The notes under the pieces were generated by a model. The model worked only from the letters and a program-made list of their open reading frames with translations. It was not told the DNA's origin and made no database searches. Positions 24,070 through 35,959 of a DNA stretch of 64,000 nt are shown here, piece after piece. Position 1 is the first letter of the stretch; each line of letters opens with the position of its first letter. Source of the DNA: Diphasiastrum complanatum (Eukaryota; Streptophyta; Lycopodiopsida; Lycopodiales; Lycopodiaceae); NCBI GenBank assembly GCA_029204225.1, contig CM055107.1, forward strand, positions 24,137,391 through 24,201,390, read 5' to 3'. The translations under genes were made by a program, and so were the position numbers.

Positions 24070-24118
<49 letters not shown>
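24070..24118. repeat. (GA)n array, about 24 units
   Basis: Uninterrupted; lies about 110 bp upstream of the TatA start codon, so in its promoter or 5' leader. GA/CT tracts in plant 5' leaders can bind BPC/GAGA-type factors, which is a possibility, not shown. Confidence 0.97.
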
Positions 24119-24121
<3 letters not shown>

Positions 24122-24227
24122 GTGTAGGTTTTTGAAAATTTTGAGTTTTGGGATGAGAAATAGGATAATGTAATGTGAGTTTTGTGTGTGAGAGAGAGAA
24201 AATTGATTTTGATCGATAGAAATCGAG

Positions 24228-26627
24228 ATGGCCACTATGGCGATGGTTGTGCCAGCCTTTCCTGGAGGTAGTCTGTTTTGCTGCTCTCTCACAACATCCA
24301 CAGTCGCCTCTGCTGCACATCATGGTCGCTGCACTGGTGCTGGTGCCGTTGCTGCTGCTCGTCCTGCCCTCCGAACAACGTGTCCTCCTCTTTGCAGTTC
24401 ATTCATCAATTCAGGTTTCTTCCTGTTGGGACGGAGGTTAATCTCTTATTGTCATTGCTTTCTTTACGCTCTTTCCGTCCACTTTTTGCTTTGTAGAGAA
24501 GGCCAGCAGATTCATTGTAGGTTTAACTTTTTTGATCCCATAGCTGTCAACATGTCTGAAATGCTTGTATAAGCTATCAATCATATATTGCACAACCTTA
24601 TAATGTTTTCTTTCTGCAGCGAGGTCGTGAAGGGCTTCACTAGGAAGTCAAATAAAGTATTTCTAGACCTCTATTAATGTATTCTAGAATTAGTATGGCC
24701 TACATCTACCTATTCTTGGGGCGTACTTCGAGCTATAGCACCTACATCAAACTAGTCCATCATTGTGTCTATTTTGACTAGTAGTTAGGTAGGTGAGGTA
24801 GGGAGGGTGGTAGGTGAGACTAGGTGAAGGTAGGCGAGGAAATACAAATGCCTTTAGATACTACAGTGAACCCTTTATATATGTTACCTCTCTGTATGTT
24901 AACCCTAGCTATTAGTGGCTACTCCCAAGGATTTTACACAGTAGAAATGTGAACTGTTATTTGTTAACAAAATTTACTCTCGCCTTCAAGAAATTGACCT
25001 GGTTAAATGTTATTTTACAGATAGGGGAGGGCTATGTCCAACAATTTGGGTTTTTAGGGCACATTTCTTTTAGGGCGTTTTGCTAGCCCAAGTCCCAGCT
25101 GTCAGATGCAGGATTCCCTCCATAAATGTTTGAATTCTTCATCTGTTTCTTTGGATATATGTTCCCTTGAAATATGTTAATTTTTTTTTCCCACCCTGTT
25201 TATCTGTTGTAATGTTAACCCTCTATATTAGTTAACTTTTTATTACTCCTGAGGCCTAACATATATCCAGGGTGCACTGTATCGCTTGTAACGAGTTTCG
25301 GCAGTCATAAATTTTGTAGTCTTATACTGCCTAAATGTACTTCTTGTTTGTTACCATTAATAGAGTGCTATTTTTGTACTTGTACCTACAAGACACTAAG
25401 AAGGATGATAGTTGTGTACTTACATTTAGTGATTGCTATGTACATTCTTAAATGTTAGTGAAATGTTCTTGTCTAGTACCTACCAGACTAATAACATTCT
25501 TGGTTAGATTGGTCTATTTTCAGTACAAATCTTGATAGGTCAGATAATAATAGGTTTTTTCTTTGTTTTTTGTTTTTTTTTTTTTTTGAGAGAGAGAGAG
25601 AGCATATAGGACGAAAACAATACATCTCAAGTGTTTACTATAGATAAGCGGGTCTAATAATGTCTCCATGTGGTAATAAAGAAATGCATGTAATCTAGTG
25701 CTAGTGCTAAAGAAGAAAAACAACATCATGATGTTATAGGAGGTAGAGCCGATGTAGTAGATGGGTGTTGGTGTGATCGCTATCTCTGTCGGGTATGAGA
25801 TCATAGACTGAGGCAATGTCTACGTCAAGAAACTATTTTTGTAGGATGATATTGTGATATACATTGTCTCTGCTCTCTATGCTGATCACGTGTAGGAATA
25901 ATTGTCTCTTCATCATATGATTCGGAATCTGCCCATGATCTTCTCTCGGAGAAGGTGTTGGTGATCTGGGACCTTGTGTCGCGATGATCTAACTGATTAT
26001 CTTGACATGGGCCTCTTTGTAGTAGAGACACCTCACGAATCAAGGTAATACATTTGGGATCCTTGTAGGCAATGAGAGGGTGTAGAGTGACATGTGGGTC
26101 TCGAAAGAAGCAATAGTATCTCCCTTGTATCTCATATTACACTGGACATTTGAAGATGACATGCTCTCCAGAATCAACCTCCCCGAGTGGGCACATATGA
26201 CATATCTTGTCCTCATGGGGAATACCCTGGAAGCGTCTTATGTGTATGGCTAGCTAGTGTGACCCAATGTGAATCTCATACAATGTGAGAGTCCGGAATC
26301 TAGGTACCGTGGAAAGACTGGGAAACCTGCCGTATCCAGCTTTTGAAATTAAGTCTGATGGAAGTTACGCTCGACCCCCAACTGTCCTTGCCAAGCATGT
26401 TGAAGACATGCCCGATGGATAAATCGTTTGATAATGATGAGTGCCTACCAGAAGATCTTTGATTGAAATGCCGAGTGTGTCCAAAAGGCGGGCTGCTTGA
26501 AAGTACCAAGAGTACTAAGAACCTTGACTATGCAATTGCATTGACGATTGGAGTGCCATATATGAGTATTTGCCATTGGTAGCACCAAGACTCTTTGAAT
26601 ATACACTATTAAGCTGGAAGATGGCTG

Positions 26628-26694
<67 letters not shown>

Positions 26695-29040
26695 CAAGTT
26701 GTTTCATTTGTTTGGTCTCTTGCTTGTCATGCAGTTGATTTATATGGACCAAGTGCTAGTGTGGTTTTTGGAGAGGCAGCATGTCTTTATGTAAGTACAT
26801 CCTTAAATCCTATTTCACAAGCAAAGAGGAGCATGAAAGTTGTTGGCCTCTTTGGGTTGGGAGTGCCAGAGCTTGTAGTGGTTGCTGGTGTTGCTGTCCT
26901 CCTATTTGGGCCTAAAAAACTTCCAGAGATTGGAAAAACTTTGGGCAAGACAATGAAAAGCTTTCAACAGGTTTGCAGAAAGATATCCTTTTGCTATCTT
27001 CAGGCCAAGATACGATGTCGACTACTGTGTAGTGTGTAGTTGTATGGACTGAATAAATTTCTAGCTGGACTTTGTACATACACTGTATCTATCAACACCA
27101 TTCGTTTTGTTTTATCTAATTATTGGGTACATGGGTTCTTCAAATATAGAAATGGCATAAATAGAGAAGCTTTTCATAAAAAGCTTTCAAATATGTCATA
27201 CAATTAGCAGCTTCCTAGAAGTGGGTATGAGAGCAAAGTGACAGTGATAAGAGATCCCAGTGATATAGCAATATTTAGGCAGATTATGAGTTCTTTAACT
27301 GAATACTGGATGAAATGCTAATGAGTAATAACTAGCTGCATCATCTCAATGATGGATTATAGATTCTATATCCTTGCTATTGATATTATCGTACCTTATG
27401 ATGTTGCAGTAATAGTACTGTCAGAAAATAACAATGTTTCTCAGCACTCCAGGGATGAACTTTGAAGAAACAAGTGCTAATTGATGTCTGATTTAAAAAT
27501 TAGCTGTCATACACTCAATATAAACATGTCCTTCTCTCTCACATATCTCTCATCTATGAATCTCTCTTCAAATTATCCTTGTCATTTCTCAAGGTTCTAA
27601 CCTTTGTGTTAACCTATAACCCACATAGAGGAATTGTTGGTGTCTGCCTATTTTGTAATTTTGATAGTTTTAGAAGTAGTGTCCCTCCATGTTTCTTTAA
27701 TAGAGTAGTTGGGATGTCCTAGTCGAATTCATCTGCAAAAATCAAGAGGAGGACCACTTATTATCGAGATGGTTCCCTGATTTCTGGATAAGGTGGCTGG
27801 AGGCGAAACCTTAAACCCCTAACTGTGAGGTTTAGATTCAATGGGAAAATGACGCATTGGGTTATAGCAGCAGATTTCGACGAGAGATATATGTTAAAGA
27901 GAATCAATCTAGGACTGAAATACCCATCTTAAAATTCACAGTCAATGGATTTTGAATGGTGAGGAACTAGAAATAATCATTGATCCAGGATACATGGATA
28001 AAAAGAATATAAGTTCTAAATTAAATTCGTGCATGTTAGGTAGGAGCACTGGATCAAGAGCCCTGCGATGCAGAGTTCATTCAAATAGCTCATTCTCGGA
28101 GCTACTTCTAATAGAAAGGTTGACCTTGAACATTTTGACAACATGGTCTGCAATCAGCTGAAGAATTTTGTGATTTTAGAGGATAGAAGACAATTCTGGA
28201 TATAAATAGCTGGGAGCACTCTACCTCGACCACGTGAATAGGGTAGCTTTTCTTTATTTCAGTTCAATTTTGGCATTCATTACATGGTGTTGCATATCAC
28301 CTCGCATTATTTACTAGATCTGGTGCAACCTATCTGTGAGGCCTGATATGTCTCAATCTTCATTCCAAAATGTTTTTTTTTTCAGAAATGTTCACTCATC
28401 TGTGGTATGGTCTTTCTTAACAATTTGCCCATTTCTTGAAGTTTGAATAGAATCAGTTGCTGATTATAAATAAAGTGATACAAATTATAATTTCCAATTG
28501 ATGGGCTGCCCGTAATTATATAAAAGCACCTTAACAGCGCCTTCCTTTATTTCGATGCATGGAGTTCATTTGATTGGCTTTGCTCTTTTGTGCTTGCCTT
28601 CACCATGGTTGAGTCTGTGGGCCCTCCAGAGTAGTGTTAGATACTTGGCGTGCGGGTATTTGAATGACGTTGACGGTATGCCAAGGTGGACCTTTATGCG
28701 TGTGACGCTGTGTCTTGGGTGCTAATGAGCATATGGTCCATCCTGTGCATGGTCAAATTTATGATTTGGGACTTTACATGTGAGATTTCCTTGAAGATGG
28801 TCTTCAGTGAGACAATAGATTATGTGCTTGAGGAAGTCGTGTGAGGGATTTTATTTGCTGTTGAAGAGCTCCTTATTTAAGCCCAACGACCATTCAAATT
28901 CATGCTGTGTTTTGCTCATGCAGGCTGCAGATGAGTTCAAGACAGAGCTCAAGGACGAGACAGAATTTTCCACTTCAAACTCCGAGATTCCTCCAGCAGA
29001 ATCTATTTCTGAGAAGGAAAATGCAGAAAAGAAAGTTTGA
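24228..29040 (+). CDS. TATA: Sec-independent (Tat) translocase subunit TatA/Tha4, chloroplast; three exons
   Basis: Exons 24228-24414, 26735-26970 and 28924-29040 join in frame to 179 residues. Introns 24415-26734 and 26971-28923 both have GT...AG ends. Residues 1 to about 60 form a Ser/Ala/Arg/Cys-rich, acid-free transit peptide (MATMAMVVPAFPGGS start). Residues 101-120 are the TatA membrane helix: LFGLGVPELVVVAGVAVLLF, with Glu108 at the position of the essential membrane Glu of pea Tha4. The FGPKKLPEIG hinge (120-129) follows, then the amphipathic helix GKTLGKTMKSFQQAADEFK and an acidic, disordered tail. TatA oligomers work with TatC and Hcf106 to pass folded proteins across the thylakoid membrane using the proton gradient. 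The FGLGVPEL and KSFQQAA blocks match plant TatA proteins and separate it from Hcf106/TatB. The stretch 63-99 between transit peptide and helix is longer than usual, so the exon 2 acceptor should be confirmed. Confidence 0.92.
25555..26520 (-). pseudogene. LINE (non-LTR) retrotransposon 3' remnant inside the TatA intron
   Basis: On the reverse strand, discontinuous frames from about 26520 lead to a C-terminal zinc-binding block: LAIHIRRFQGIPHEDKICHMC, then a Gly/Glu-Val linker and EHVIFKCP (26230-26130). This is the CX2C...HxxxxC pattern found after RT in many LINEs. The frame ends near 25825, followed by about 240 bp and an A-rich tail (T-run on the forward strand, 25556-25587). Stops and the missing RT show 5' truncation and decay. 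The tail next to a short GA run fits target-primed insertion. A flanking duplication was not identified. Confidence 0.6.
26630..26688. repeat. (GA)n array near a 3' splice site
   Basis: About 29 units, ending 46 bp before the exon 2 acceptor of the TatA gene, where the branch point would normally lie. Confidence 0.97.
26971..28923 (+). other. TatA intron 2 (1,953 bp)
   Basis: Donor AACAG|GTTTGC and acceptor TGCTCATGCAG|GCTGCAGAT. No repeat family or reading frame that I can name within it. The splice position, between SFQQ and AADEF, falls within the conserved amphipathic helix. Confidence 0.85.
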
Positions 29041-30975
29041 TATTATATATCATCAAATCTGTCTGGTCACTGCAATTTGCTGTTATCAGTGTGTAACATA
29101 ACCTTTCTTTTTTCTCTTGTTCTGTGTATTTATATTTGTATTGCAATCAACAGAACAATCCTAGAGAAGTATTTGAAGCACCCAGTTTTGCTTAAAATAC
29201 GGAGGATTACTAGCTTATTATGAATAACTTTCGATGTAATCGATGTTTGGATTGTCGAAGAAATACAAATATGATATTTTCCGAGGTAGTTCAGTCTGTT
29301 CAAGCAAGCAAGTTGTCATCGGCTGTTTTGGGATTCATCTTTTATTCTTTCAAAGCAAACATACGTTTGTTTTGCAACTAGCAAAACAATTTGACAGCAG
29401 TTTTTGAAGAACCCACTTTGGAAATTTGCTTAGATTATGGAAGATTACTAGCTGATCATGAATTTTCGATAGGGACATTTTTGGCCATGCCAAAGCATAT
29501 GATTATCATATTTACTAAGCTGATTCAATTTGTTAAGCAAAGCAAGCAAGTTGACCTCAGTTATTCTAAGATTCGCTTTTTATTTTTATTTTATAAGGAA
29601 TGGAATGTTCTCTACAGGTTGCAAGGTTAGGCCTTTTGGCGCTCATACTGCAATCTTCTCAACATTCTGAGCTTTTTGCCGTTCGATAGAGTGTCATAGC
29701 TAGTCTTGTCCACTGATATAGTGACTTTGATTTACACATTAGTTGGGAAGGTGTTTTGGTGGCTAGCGATGCCTCGTTTTTCCAAACGATGGAGCAATGG
29801 TGCTATAAGTGCACAATGCAAGGTACACAAGAGATTATAGAAGATTGACTCTATGCTTCATAGGAATTGGGAAATTGTTGTGTAGTTATTTGGAGATGCA
29901 TTAAGTTACATTGTAGTTTTGCTATTTGATGGTAGCGGCTGGTTTTTATTTTTACTCTCTGCATTGCACTTTCTTTCTTACTCGTTCCATGCTCTTTTGT
30001 TTTTTTTCCAACACTGATGAGTGATCATGCTACTGCCATAGCATTAGATATATCCCCTTTTCCTTGCACAGCTATGTTTTGGGCCATTTCAAATCTTGGA
30101 CTGAAGTCTATTTGGGCTGTTTGAGGCAGCTGCAACACTTTCTCTGGCCATGTTACCTGGGCATATGCAAGCAATTACTAAACTAAGCCCTGCCAGTGAA
30201 ACAACAGGAATCCTCATTGTCTAGCACAGGGCCCTCTAGGCCATCCTCTATAGCAACAGGTCCTCCAAGCCATTCCCACAGTAGATGGGCCTTCGAACTC
30301 TCATTTCTCTAGGCCACCAGGAGTGACATGACCATATAGAGCACCATACGTGTCTTACTTTTAAATGTAGAGTTTTCCATTATTATGTAGACTCCATGTG
30401 CCAATCATTGCATTTGCTTATTGATGCATGACATTAGTGGGGCCACATTTCTGACTGTTGGGGGGAAAGTCCTCACACTTTCTAACACCTTGGCTCATGT
30501 AAGGAAATGTCGTATAGCAATGTAATTTCTACTATTCAGAATTCACGTAACCTTGGAACCAAACATATTATGCCAAGTAGTGCTTAGTATTTGAAGACTT
30601 TTGAACAATAATAGCTTGGGATTCAGCTCATTCATATGAAAGGGAACCATTCCAGATGGCATTAGGTTTTAGCTATTTGCAACTTGAAACACAGATTCAT
30701 TCATCCACCAAACATTTAGAAGAAAAGGCTACACACTGGCAGTAGCATACCTAATCATATTCCAGTTTTCTTGTTATCAACTTACATGTTAGATTTCCAC
30801 AATCTAATCAGCACAACACATTTTCACAATTTCAAAGTAAAGTGAAGCTCAAAGCATCCACATCTTATTCATTGAAGTTAAGTAATCTCACAGTATCCAC
30901 ATAGTATCCATTGAAGTTATTTCAACAAAGTATTATTAGTCTCGCCAAAAAGGATGTATTTGCATAATAATATAT

Positions 30976-30976
<1 letters not shown>
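29041..30976. other. TatA 3' region and intergenic sequence
   Basis: Contains an imperfect direct duplication: 29150-29320 is echoed at 29380-29560, sharing 'caaaacaat/cagaacaat', 'gaagaacccac/gaagcacccag', 'ggaagattactagct/ggaggattactagct' and 'caagcaagttg'. No further gene. Confidence 0.5.

Positions 30977-31051
<75 letters not shown>
30977..31051. repeat. (CT)n array, about 37 units
   Basis: Uninterrupted dinucleotide array. Confidence 0.97.
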
Positions 31052-31053
<2 letters not shown>

Positions 31054-32199
31054 AGCTCAAACTCCTATATATACATCAGAGATTTTTTTATCTACAATGC
31101 TTTTGGTTGTAACAAAGCTTATAAGAGTAAGATGACTACTAAAAGTATTTGGTCTTCTTGTGCCCGGTTGAGTCAAACTCGGATGCCAACTTATGAAAGA
31201 AATCTATTGTTTTGACGGTACCTTAAATAATGAACATCAAAGTAGCAAGACTTGCCTAGCGCCAAATCTTGGGCAAAAGGAGGTTCCTCTCGAGCCATGT
31301 TATCGATTTGTGACGTGCATTGTTATCATTATTTTTAAATTCACATGCATATTCTCCTTAACTATCAAGCATCATAGAATCTTTTGTTCACCTTGTCATA
31401 GATAGTTTGGTTGAAAGTGGTCACAACAAAGTGGAGTTGCATTCAAATATTGAAATTGAAGATTTCCAAGTTCATAATGATCGTGCAAATGATACAGTTA
31501 ACAACATCAAAACTAGTGCAAATGATACAGGTAACAACATCAGAACTCTCAAACATGTACGTTGATGTTGGTGAACTTTACAATTTTTGTATCTCTCAAA
31601 GCAGCATATGGCAAGTTTACTTAATTGCAATTATGCATAGTTGATTCAAGACCTCCAACATGATGCACTTATCTTGCTAGATGTACAAGGAGGCATGTCC
31701 TTCAATTTTTTTGGAAGTTTCTATGTTTTGGTTACTACCATCTCCTTATCTTAGGTCTTGCAGAACATGGATCATGATATTTCTACCCGTGACTTTATCG
31801 TACTTTATTTACACATTAGTTGATATGGTTGATTTCAACTTTTGCTTTGAAAAGCTAGTTTAGGTACAAATCAAAGGAAACGCAATGCAAAGATTTGATA
31901 GTCCGAAAAAGTTTTCAACACTCGGTTTCATTGACAAGCATCAAGATGTCAATGCAAGAATTTTCTTATACTAAAATTGTTAAGGTTGATTATGTTTATT
32001 CTTAGCTTAAATATCTTTAGATAATTTCCCTATTCATCTAGGCAATTTTTTATTCCAACAAAGGATAAGCAAATCATCTAACAAGGTTACATGTTTTCTT
32101 AAGTGTCAGTATACTTGACATGAATTTAAAATGAATCATGGACTTATGACTTGTATTGAGGTGGAGCTTGAAATAGATAACGCAGGAACTCTTTTGCTC
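31052..32199. other. No gene seen; one small tandem duplication
   Basis: 'gcaaatgatacagttaacaa' and 'gcaaatgatacaggtaacaa' form a two-copy 35-bp tandem near 31486-31555. Otherwise AT-rich with no recognisable frame. Confidence 0.45.
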
Positions 32200-32486
32200 T
32201 GGACTGAAATTGATCTACAAATGATCACAAAGAGTGATTGGTAGCTTGGGATCTTGATCTATATCAAGACTAGCTTCCAAATCTAGCTTCTACTTGACAA
32301 TGTTTGTGTTTCCAAGCAAGAACAATAAAAAAAGATGATCCACGGCTTCACACGTGTGAAGTATAGCTACTGTACGGCCTGATAACAGAGAAATAATTTA
32401 CTTATCATTTACAAAGCATTCATCCACAAAGAAAGTGCTTAAGAGAGTCAAAACACAATGATAGCTTCACAAACCAAGATTTCTCA
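32200..32486 (-). repeat. LTR fragment of the young copia family (inverted)
   Basis: The reverse complement matches 3693-3979 of the 5' LTR over 287 bp without net length change, including a perfect cacacgtgtg at 32349. It lacks the last 19 bp of the LTR and everything before 3693. The missing part of the 3' LTR at 8922 begins only about seven bases from where this fragment begins. Confidence 0.92.
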
Positions 32487-32849
32487 GGCCTACTTTTGGG
32501 TTTTTCGCATTTATCTAATTTCGCCTTTTTAGCCACCTTCGGGATTTGCATACCTTCCTTGTTCACAAACACTTTCGGGTTTTTCGGATTTTTCGCAACA
32601 GTGGCAAACCGACATCGCCAACTTATCATAAACCCTAAAAACAGTTGGACAACTAAATATCCCAAGGGTGGTTACCTACTTTGTACATATACAAAGACTG
32701 GCATAAATAGCATTCAATGCTTGTAGGATATTTTTGGTGACACTTGTAAATACATATTACTAGTTGAATCAAGCTAAGTAAGGTTATTACTATTATCAGA
32801 ATTATCTGTAGCCAGTGTAATCACGCTCAACAATCAAGCTGATTCAGTT

Positions 32850-33455
32850 ATTACTTCAAGCATTGTACTCACTTTTTGATATTAATCAGAGTACAATTTT
32901 TGCCCCACTATTGTTTTTGTTCTATTGCGCATTTGTACGAATCATTCATCTTGTGTATTTCTGCTGCTAACTGTTGCGTCTTCGTTCCTACACGCCTACG
33001 CTCAAAGATTCGAGCTTCCGCTGCCTGTCCTCTCGATTTTACGAGCAGGTTGAGCTCCTGCGGTGCCTGGGCTGTTGGTTGCCACCACATATTGACTGCA
33101 AGCTAAGCTCCTGCAATGCCTGGGCGGTTGGTTGTCGCCGCATACTAACCGTAGCAGGACCCCTTGCGGTGCCTGGGTGGTGTTGTCCACTTCACGTGTT
33201 GACCGCATGCAAGTCTCTTGTGGTGCCTGGGCGGTGTCTCGGCGGTATCCTGCGGTGCCTTTGGCGGTGTGCAGTGTCGTCGCATAAGATCGCATAAGAG
33301 ACTCTTGCAATGTAGTTGTGGTTGCCTATGGAATTTTACGTGTATTTTTGCGAACTATGGAAAACGTAGTTCATTTCTGCAGTTGCTTGAGAGAGTGATT
33401 TCGTTAAGTGATGAGGAGGGTGGAGAGGATGCGTAGGAGTAAGATTAAACTCCAA
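32850..33455 (-). repeat. Copia LTR (reverse strand), far end uncertain
   Basis: Begins on the reverse strand TGTTGGAGTTTAATCTTACT directly after a polypurine-like aagggg and an RNase H fragment, so it is a 3' LTR. The lower limit is approximate. Its middle carries the GC-rich minisatellite listed next. Confidence 0.6.
33040..33290. repeat. GC-rich tandem repeat within the LTR, about five copies
   Basis: The core 'tgcggtgcctgggcggt' recurs at about 33058, 33112, 33166, 33211 and 33250 with substitutions. The first three units also share 'ttggttgNcNcc' or a similar tail and 'gactgcaagc/gaccgcatgc'. Strikingly GC-rich for this window. Confidence 0.75.
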
Positions 33456-33960
33456 CACTCCCCTTAAGCTTATTGCTACGAATCTGAATTTAAATTGAGA
33501 CACCAAAGTGGAATGTTTTTCTCTTGACAATGATTTTGTCAAAATATCAACCAACATACTGTTTGTATGACAGTAGCTTAGTACAACATCTTTTTCTAAA
33601 CCTTCTCTCTAAGAAAATAAAACTGAACTTCTATGTGCTTGGTTCTAGTATGAGTTCGTGGGTTTAGAGATAGGGATATATAGCTCTGATTGTCGCACTG
33701 AAGGATAGTAGGGCCGACTTGCGGAAATTGCAGATTATGAAGCAACCTTCTAAGCCATATGATCTCCTTCACTGCTGATGTAGCTGCAACGTATTGAGAT
33801 TCCATAGAGGACGATGGAGCATCAAAGTGAAGAAGATTTTGAGGATCAACCTCAAAACTTGAGAGCTCCAAGAAGGATCTCAAAGTCAATGGCAATGTCA
33901 TTAAATTGCATGCAAATTTTCTATTGAAGTGTGCATCTTGCAAGGATAGAGAGCATTGGA
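33456..33960 (-). pseudogene. Copia RNase H fragment
   Basis: From 33960 down: SSMESQYVAATSAVKEIIWL, then ILQCDNQSYISLSLNP, THTRTKHIEVQFYFLREK, a stop near 33597, then MLVDILTKSLSREKH. The E of MESQY and the D of CDN, two of the RNase H catalytic residues, are kept. Upstream RT is missing, and the N-terminal 30 residues do not look like RNase H, so the fragment begins at a scar near 33860-33900. It runs directly into its 3' LTR. Confidence 0.85.
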
Positions 33961-34800
33961 GATACTAATATCTTTGATTTGTTCATAGATAGTGTTAGTA
34001 TTCATGAAGTGACTTGGTTCTTATCTTTAAGATTGTGATGTTTAGTACTTTATATGACAAGACAATGAAGTTGGATGCTTTCAAATCTACAATTGTTGTT
34101 GATAAAGCAATTTCATTGGATAACTATTTTTGTGATAGTTTGAATAGAGTCATAAAAGATGAAATATCATTTGTTTTGGAAATCTGTGTGTCCACATGCT
34201 TTGTGCATGGTCATTCCAATCTAAGGACCAAAGAAAATCCTACATCAATGATAGAAGTAATGATAGTTTGTTGATCTTCAGGTAGATAGTTGCAAATTTT
34301 TAGATTTCATTAGGGATTGACTTTTTTCCTTCGAAAGACAAGTTGTTTGTAATTGATACCACACCGATTGATGAGCCAAAACTTGCATTGTAAAGTCAGC
34401 AGTAGGGTGACCTCAATGGAGCACATAGTCAAAAGAAGAATATTAGAGAGATTTGGATAGAAACCCAAGAAAGCTGTATTTTAATTAGCTAGGATTTCCA
34501 TGGAGAAAAACATGGTTCTTGCACCATAGGATATCCTTGATAGAGCTGAAAAAACTTACAATAGGATATTGATATAGGCCGACCTGGCCTACAAGACCTA
34601 GTAGGCAGCCATGGAGATATCTCCAAAAAAAAAATTACACCAACAGCTCACAAATTGAATTTACAGGGACCAAATGAATGTAGTGAATTTAATGATGATT
34701 CAGAAACTCCACAAGAGAGATTATGTGCTTGCTTAACAATGCATAAAAAAACTAGACAATAAATCTTAATCTAGATTAGCAATTTGACACATAACAAGTA
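33961..34800. other. No gene seen
   Basis: AT-rich. A short forward frame at 34014-34274 shows no recognised motif. Confidence 0.4.
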
Positions 34801-35345
34801 TGGATATTTAATAAACAAGATCAAAGACCCAAATCCGAGTCCACACGTGTGTACTACAGGTTGTAGTATGGCCTTCAACCTAAGAAACAAGTAGAAATTG
34901 ATTTGGTTTCATTTTGGATCACAAAAACGTACACAGTGAACTAGCTTGAGATTGTCAATGAGCTCCAAAAATTTTCTATCTTCTCACTATGGGAGCTTGG
35001 AATTCATAGCAAATTCGACTTCCTTCTTGAAGTTAGGTGGATTTCCAGCATGTAATAAGGAAGTTAACTCACTCTTCTTGCCCTAAAATGAAACCCTAGC
35101 CTAGATCCTAGAGTTATGCTTGGTAGGTAGCTAGTTGGTCAAATTTTCACCTTAAACTTAGGTGTAGGTCCTATAAAGTAGGGACGACCACCAAATAGAC
35201 ATGACCAACTCTCTTGACTTGACCTAACCTACATTAGGAGTGGGTTGCCACGTGGCATATTGGCCTTACATGTGTGGAACCCAATTATACACAATATTTA
35301 CAAAGTTCTACATGGCTAGATTTGCCAAATTAGGCTATTTATCAC
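34801..35345 (+). repeat. Degenerate LTR-like dispersed repeat
   Basis: Contains a perfect cacacgtgtg at 34842, and from about 34990 to 35345 is the inverted partner of 1735-2075. Probably LTR plus leader of a copia family; ends and PBS not visible. Confidence 0.55.
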
Positions 35346-35959
35346 ATTTAATACTCTATTTTATTGGCAATAGTGTTGAATGTTGAAGGTAGCGTTAAAT
35401 TAGTGCTGAATAAAAAAAGTAATGTTAATGAGTGATGTTAAAGATTGGGTATTGTTAAATGGAAGTGGTGGTGAGAGTGGAAGTGGTGTAGAATGTGGTG
35501 GGAAAGTTCATTATTAGTAGGTATTGCTTTATAAAGTAGAAAGGTATGGTAAATAGCATTCCAAGAGCTTTAAAACGACTCATAAAATGCCATATTTTGG
35601 AATCACAAGCCCTTGTGAGCCATTTATATTGCTATAATTAGCTTGATGTGGGCTTTAACTTTTTCTAATGACTAATTCTAGTTGCCTAAGACTTCCATTT
35701 TTGTTTGGTGGATATAATAAAGTGCTAAGGATGGTATTGTTAGCGCAAAAGAGAGCAAGAGCAATATAGATGTGTTTGCATTTATATTTTTGTTCTTGAA
35801 GCTTTCGTTGAGTTTGTAAATTTCGCATTGAAGGTTTTGGATAAGGAATTTCATGTGAGCTCCATATTTGCTTCACATTGGAAAGATCCTTAGAAAATTT
35901 TATGACTATCACTTACGAAGCCCTTACAAGCTATTTCAAATCATGGCAAAGAATCTTGT
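35346..35959. other. No gene seen
   Basis: Contains many 'agtgttgaatgttgaag' / 'gtgttaaag' like words near 35370-35470, a loose short repeat, and no recognisable frame. Confidence 0.4.

Larger units (their letters stand above)
24415..26734 (+). other. TatA intron 1 (2,320 bp)
   Basis: Donor TCAG|GTTTCT and acceptor TTGTCATGCAG|TT in phase 1. Contains repeated 'gttaaccct...tgttaac' words near 24880-25250, a LINE remnant with poly(A) tail on the reverse strand, and a GA array ending 46 bp before the acceptor. Confidence 0.8.

Noticed and set aside
24247-24496. Alternative forward frames over the TatA first exon
   Set aside because: Frame-shifted shadows of the transit-peptide exon; only the 24228 frame splices in phase to the TatA helix.
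28822-28923. Independent start codon and separate gene before TatA exon 3
   Set aside because: The upstream part is intron; a consensus acceptor at 28923 and the QQ|AADEF continuation show it is an exon.
32974-33310. Proteins of about 100 residues on both strands
   Set aside because: They fall on the GC-rich minisatellite of an LTR; openness reflects the repeat and composition.
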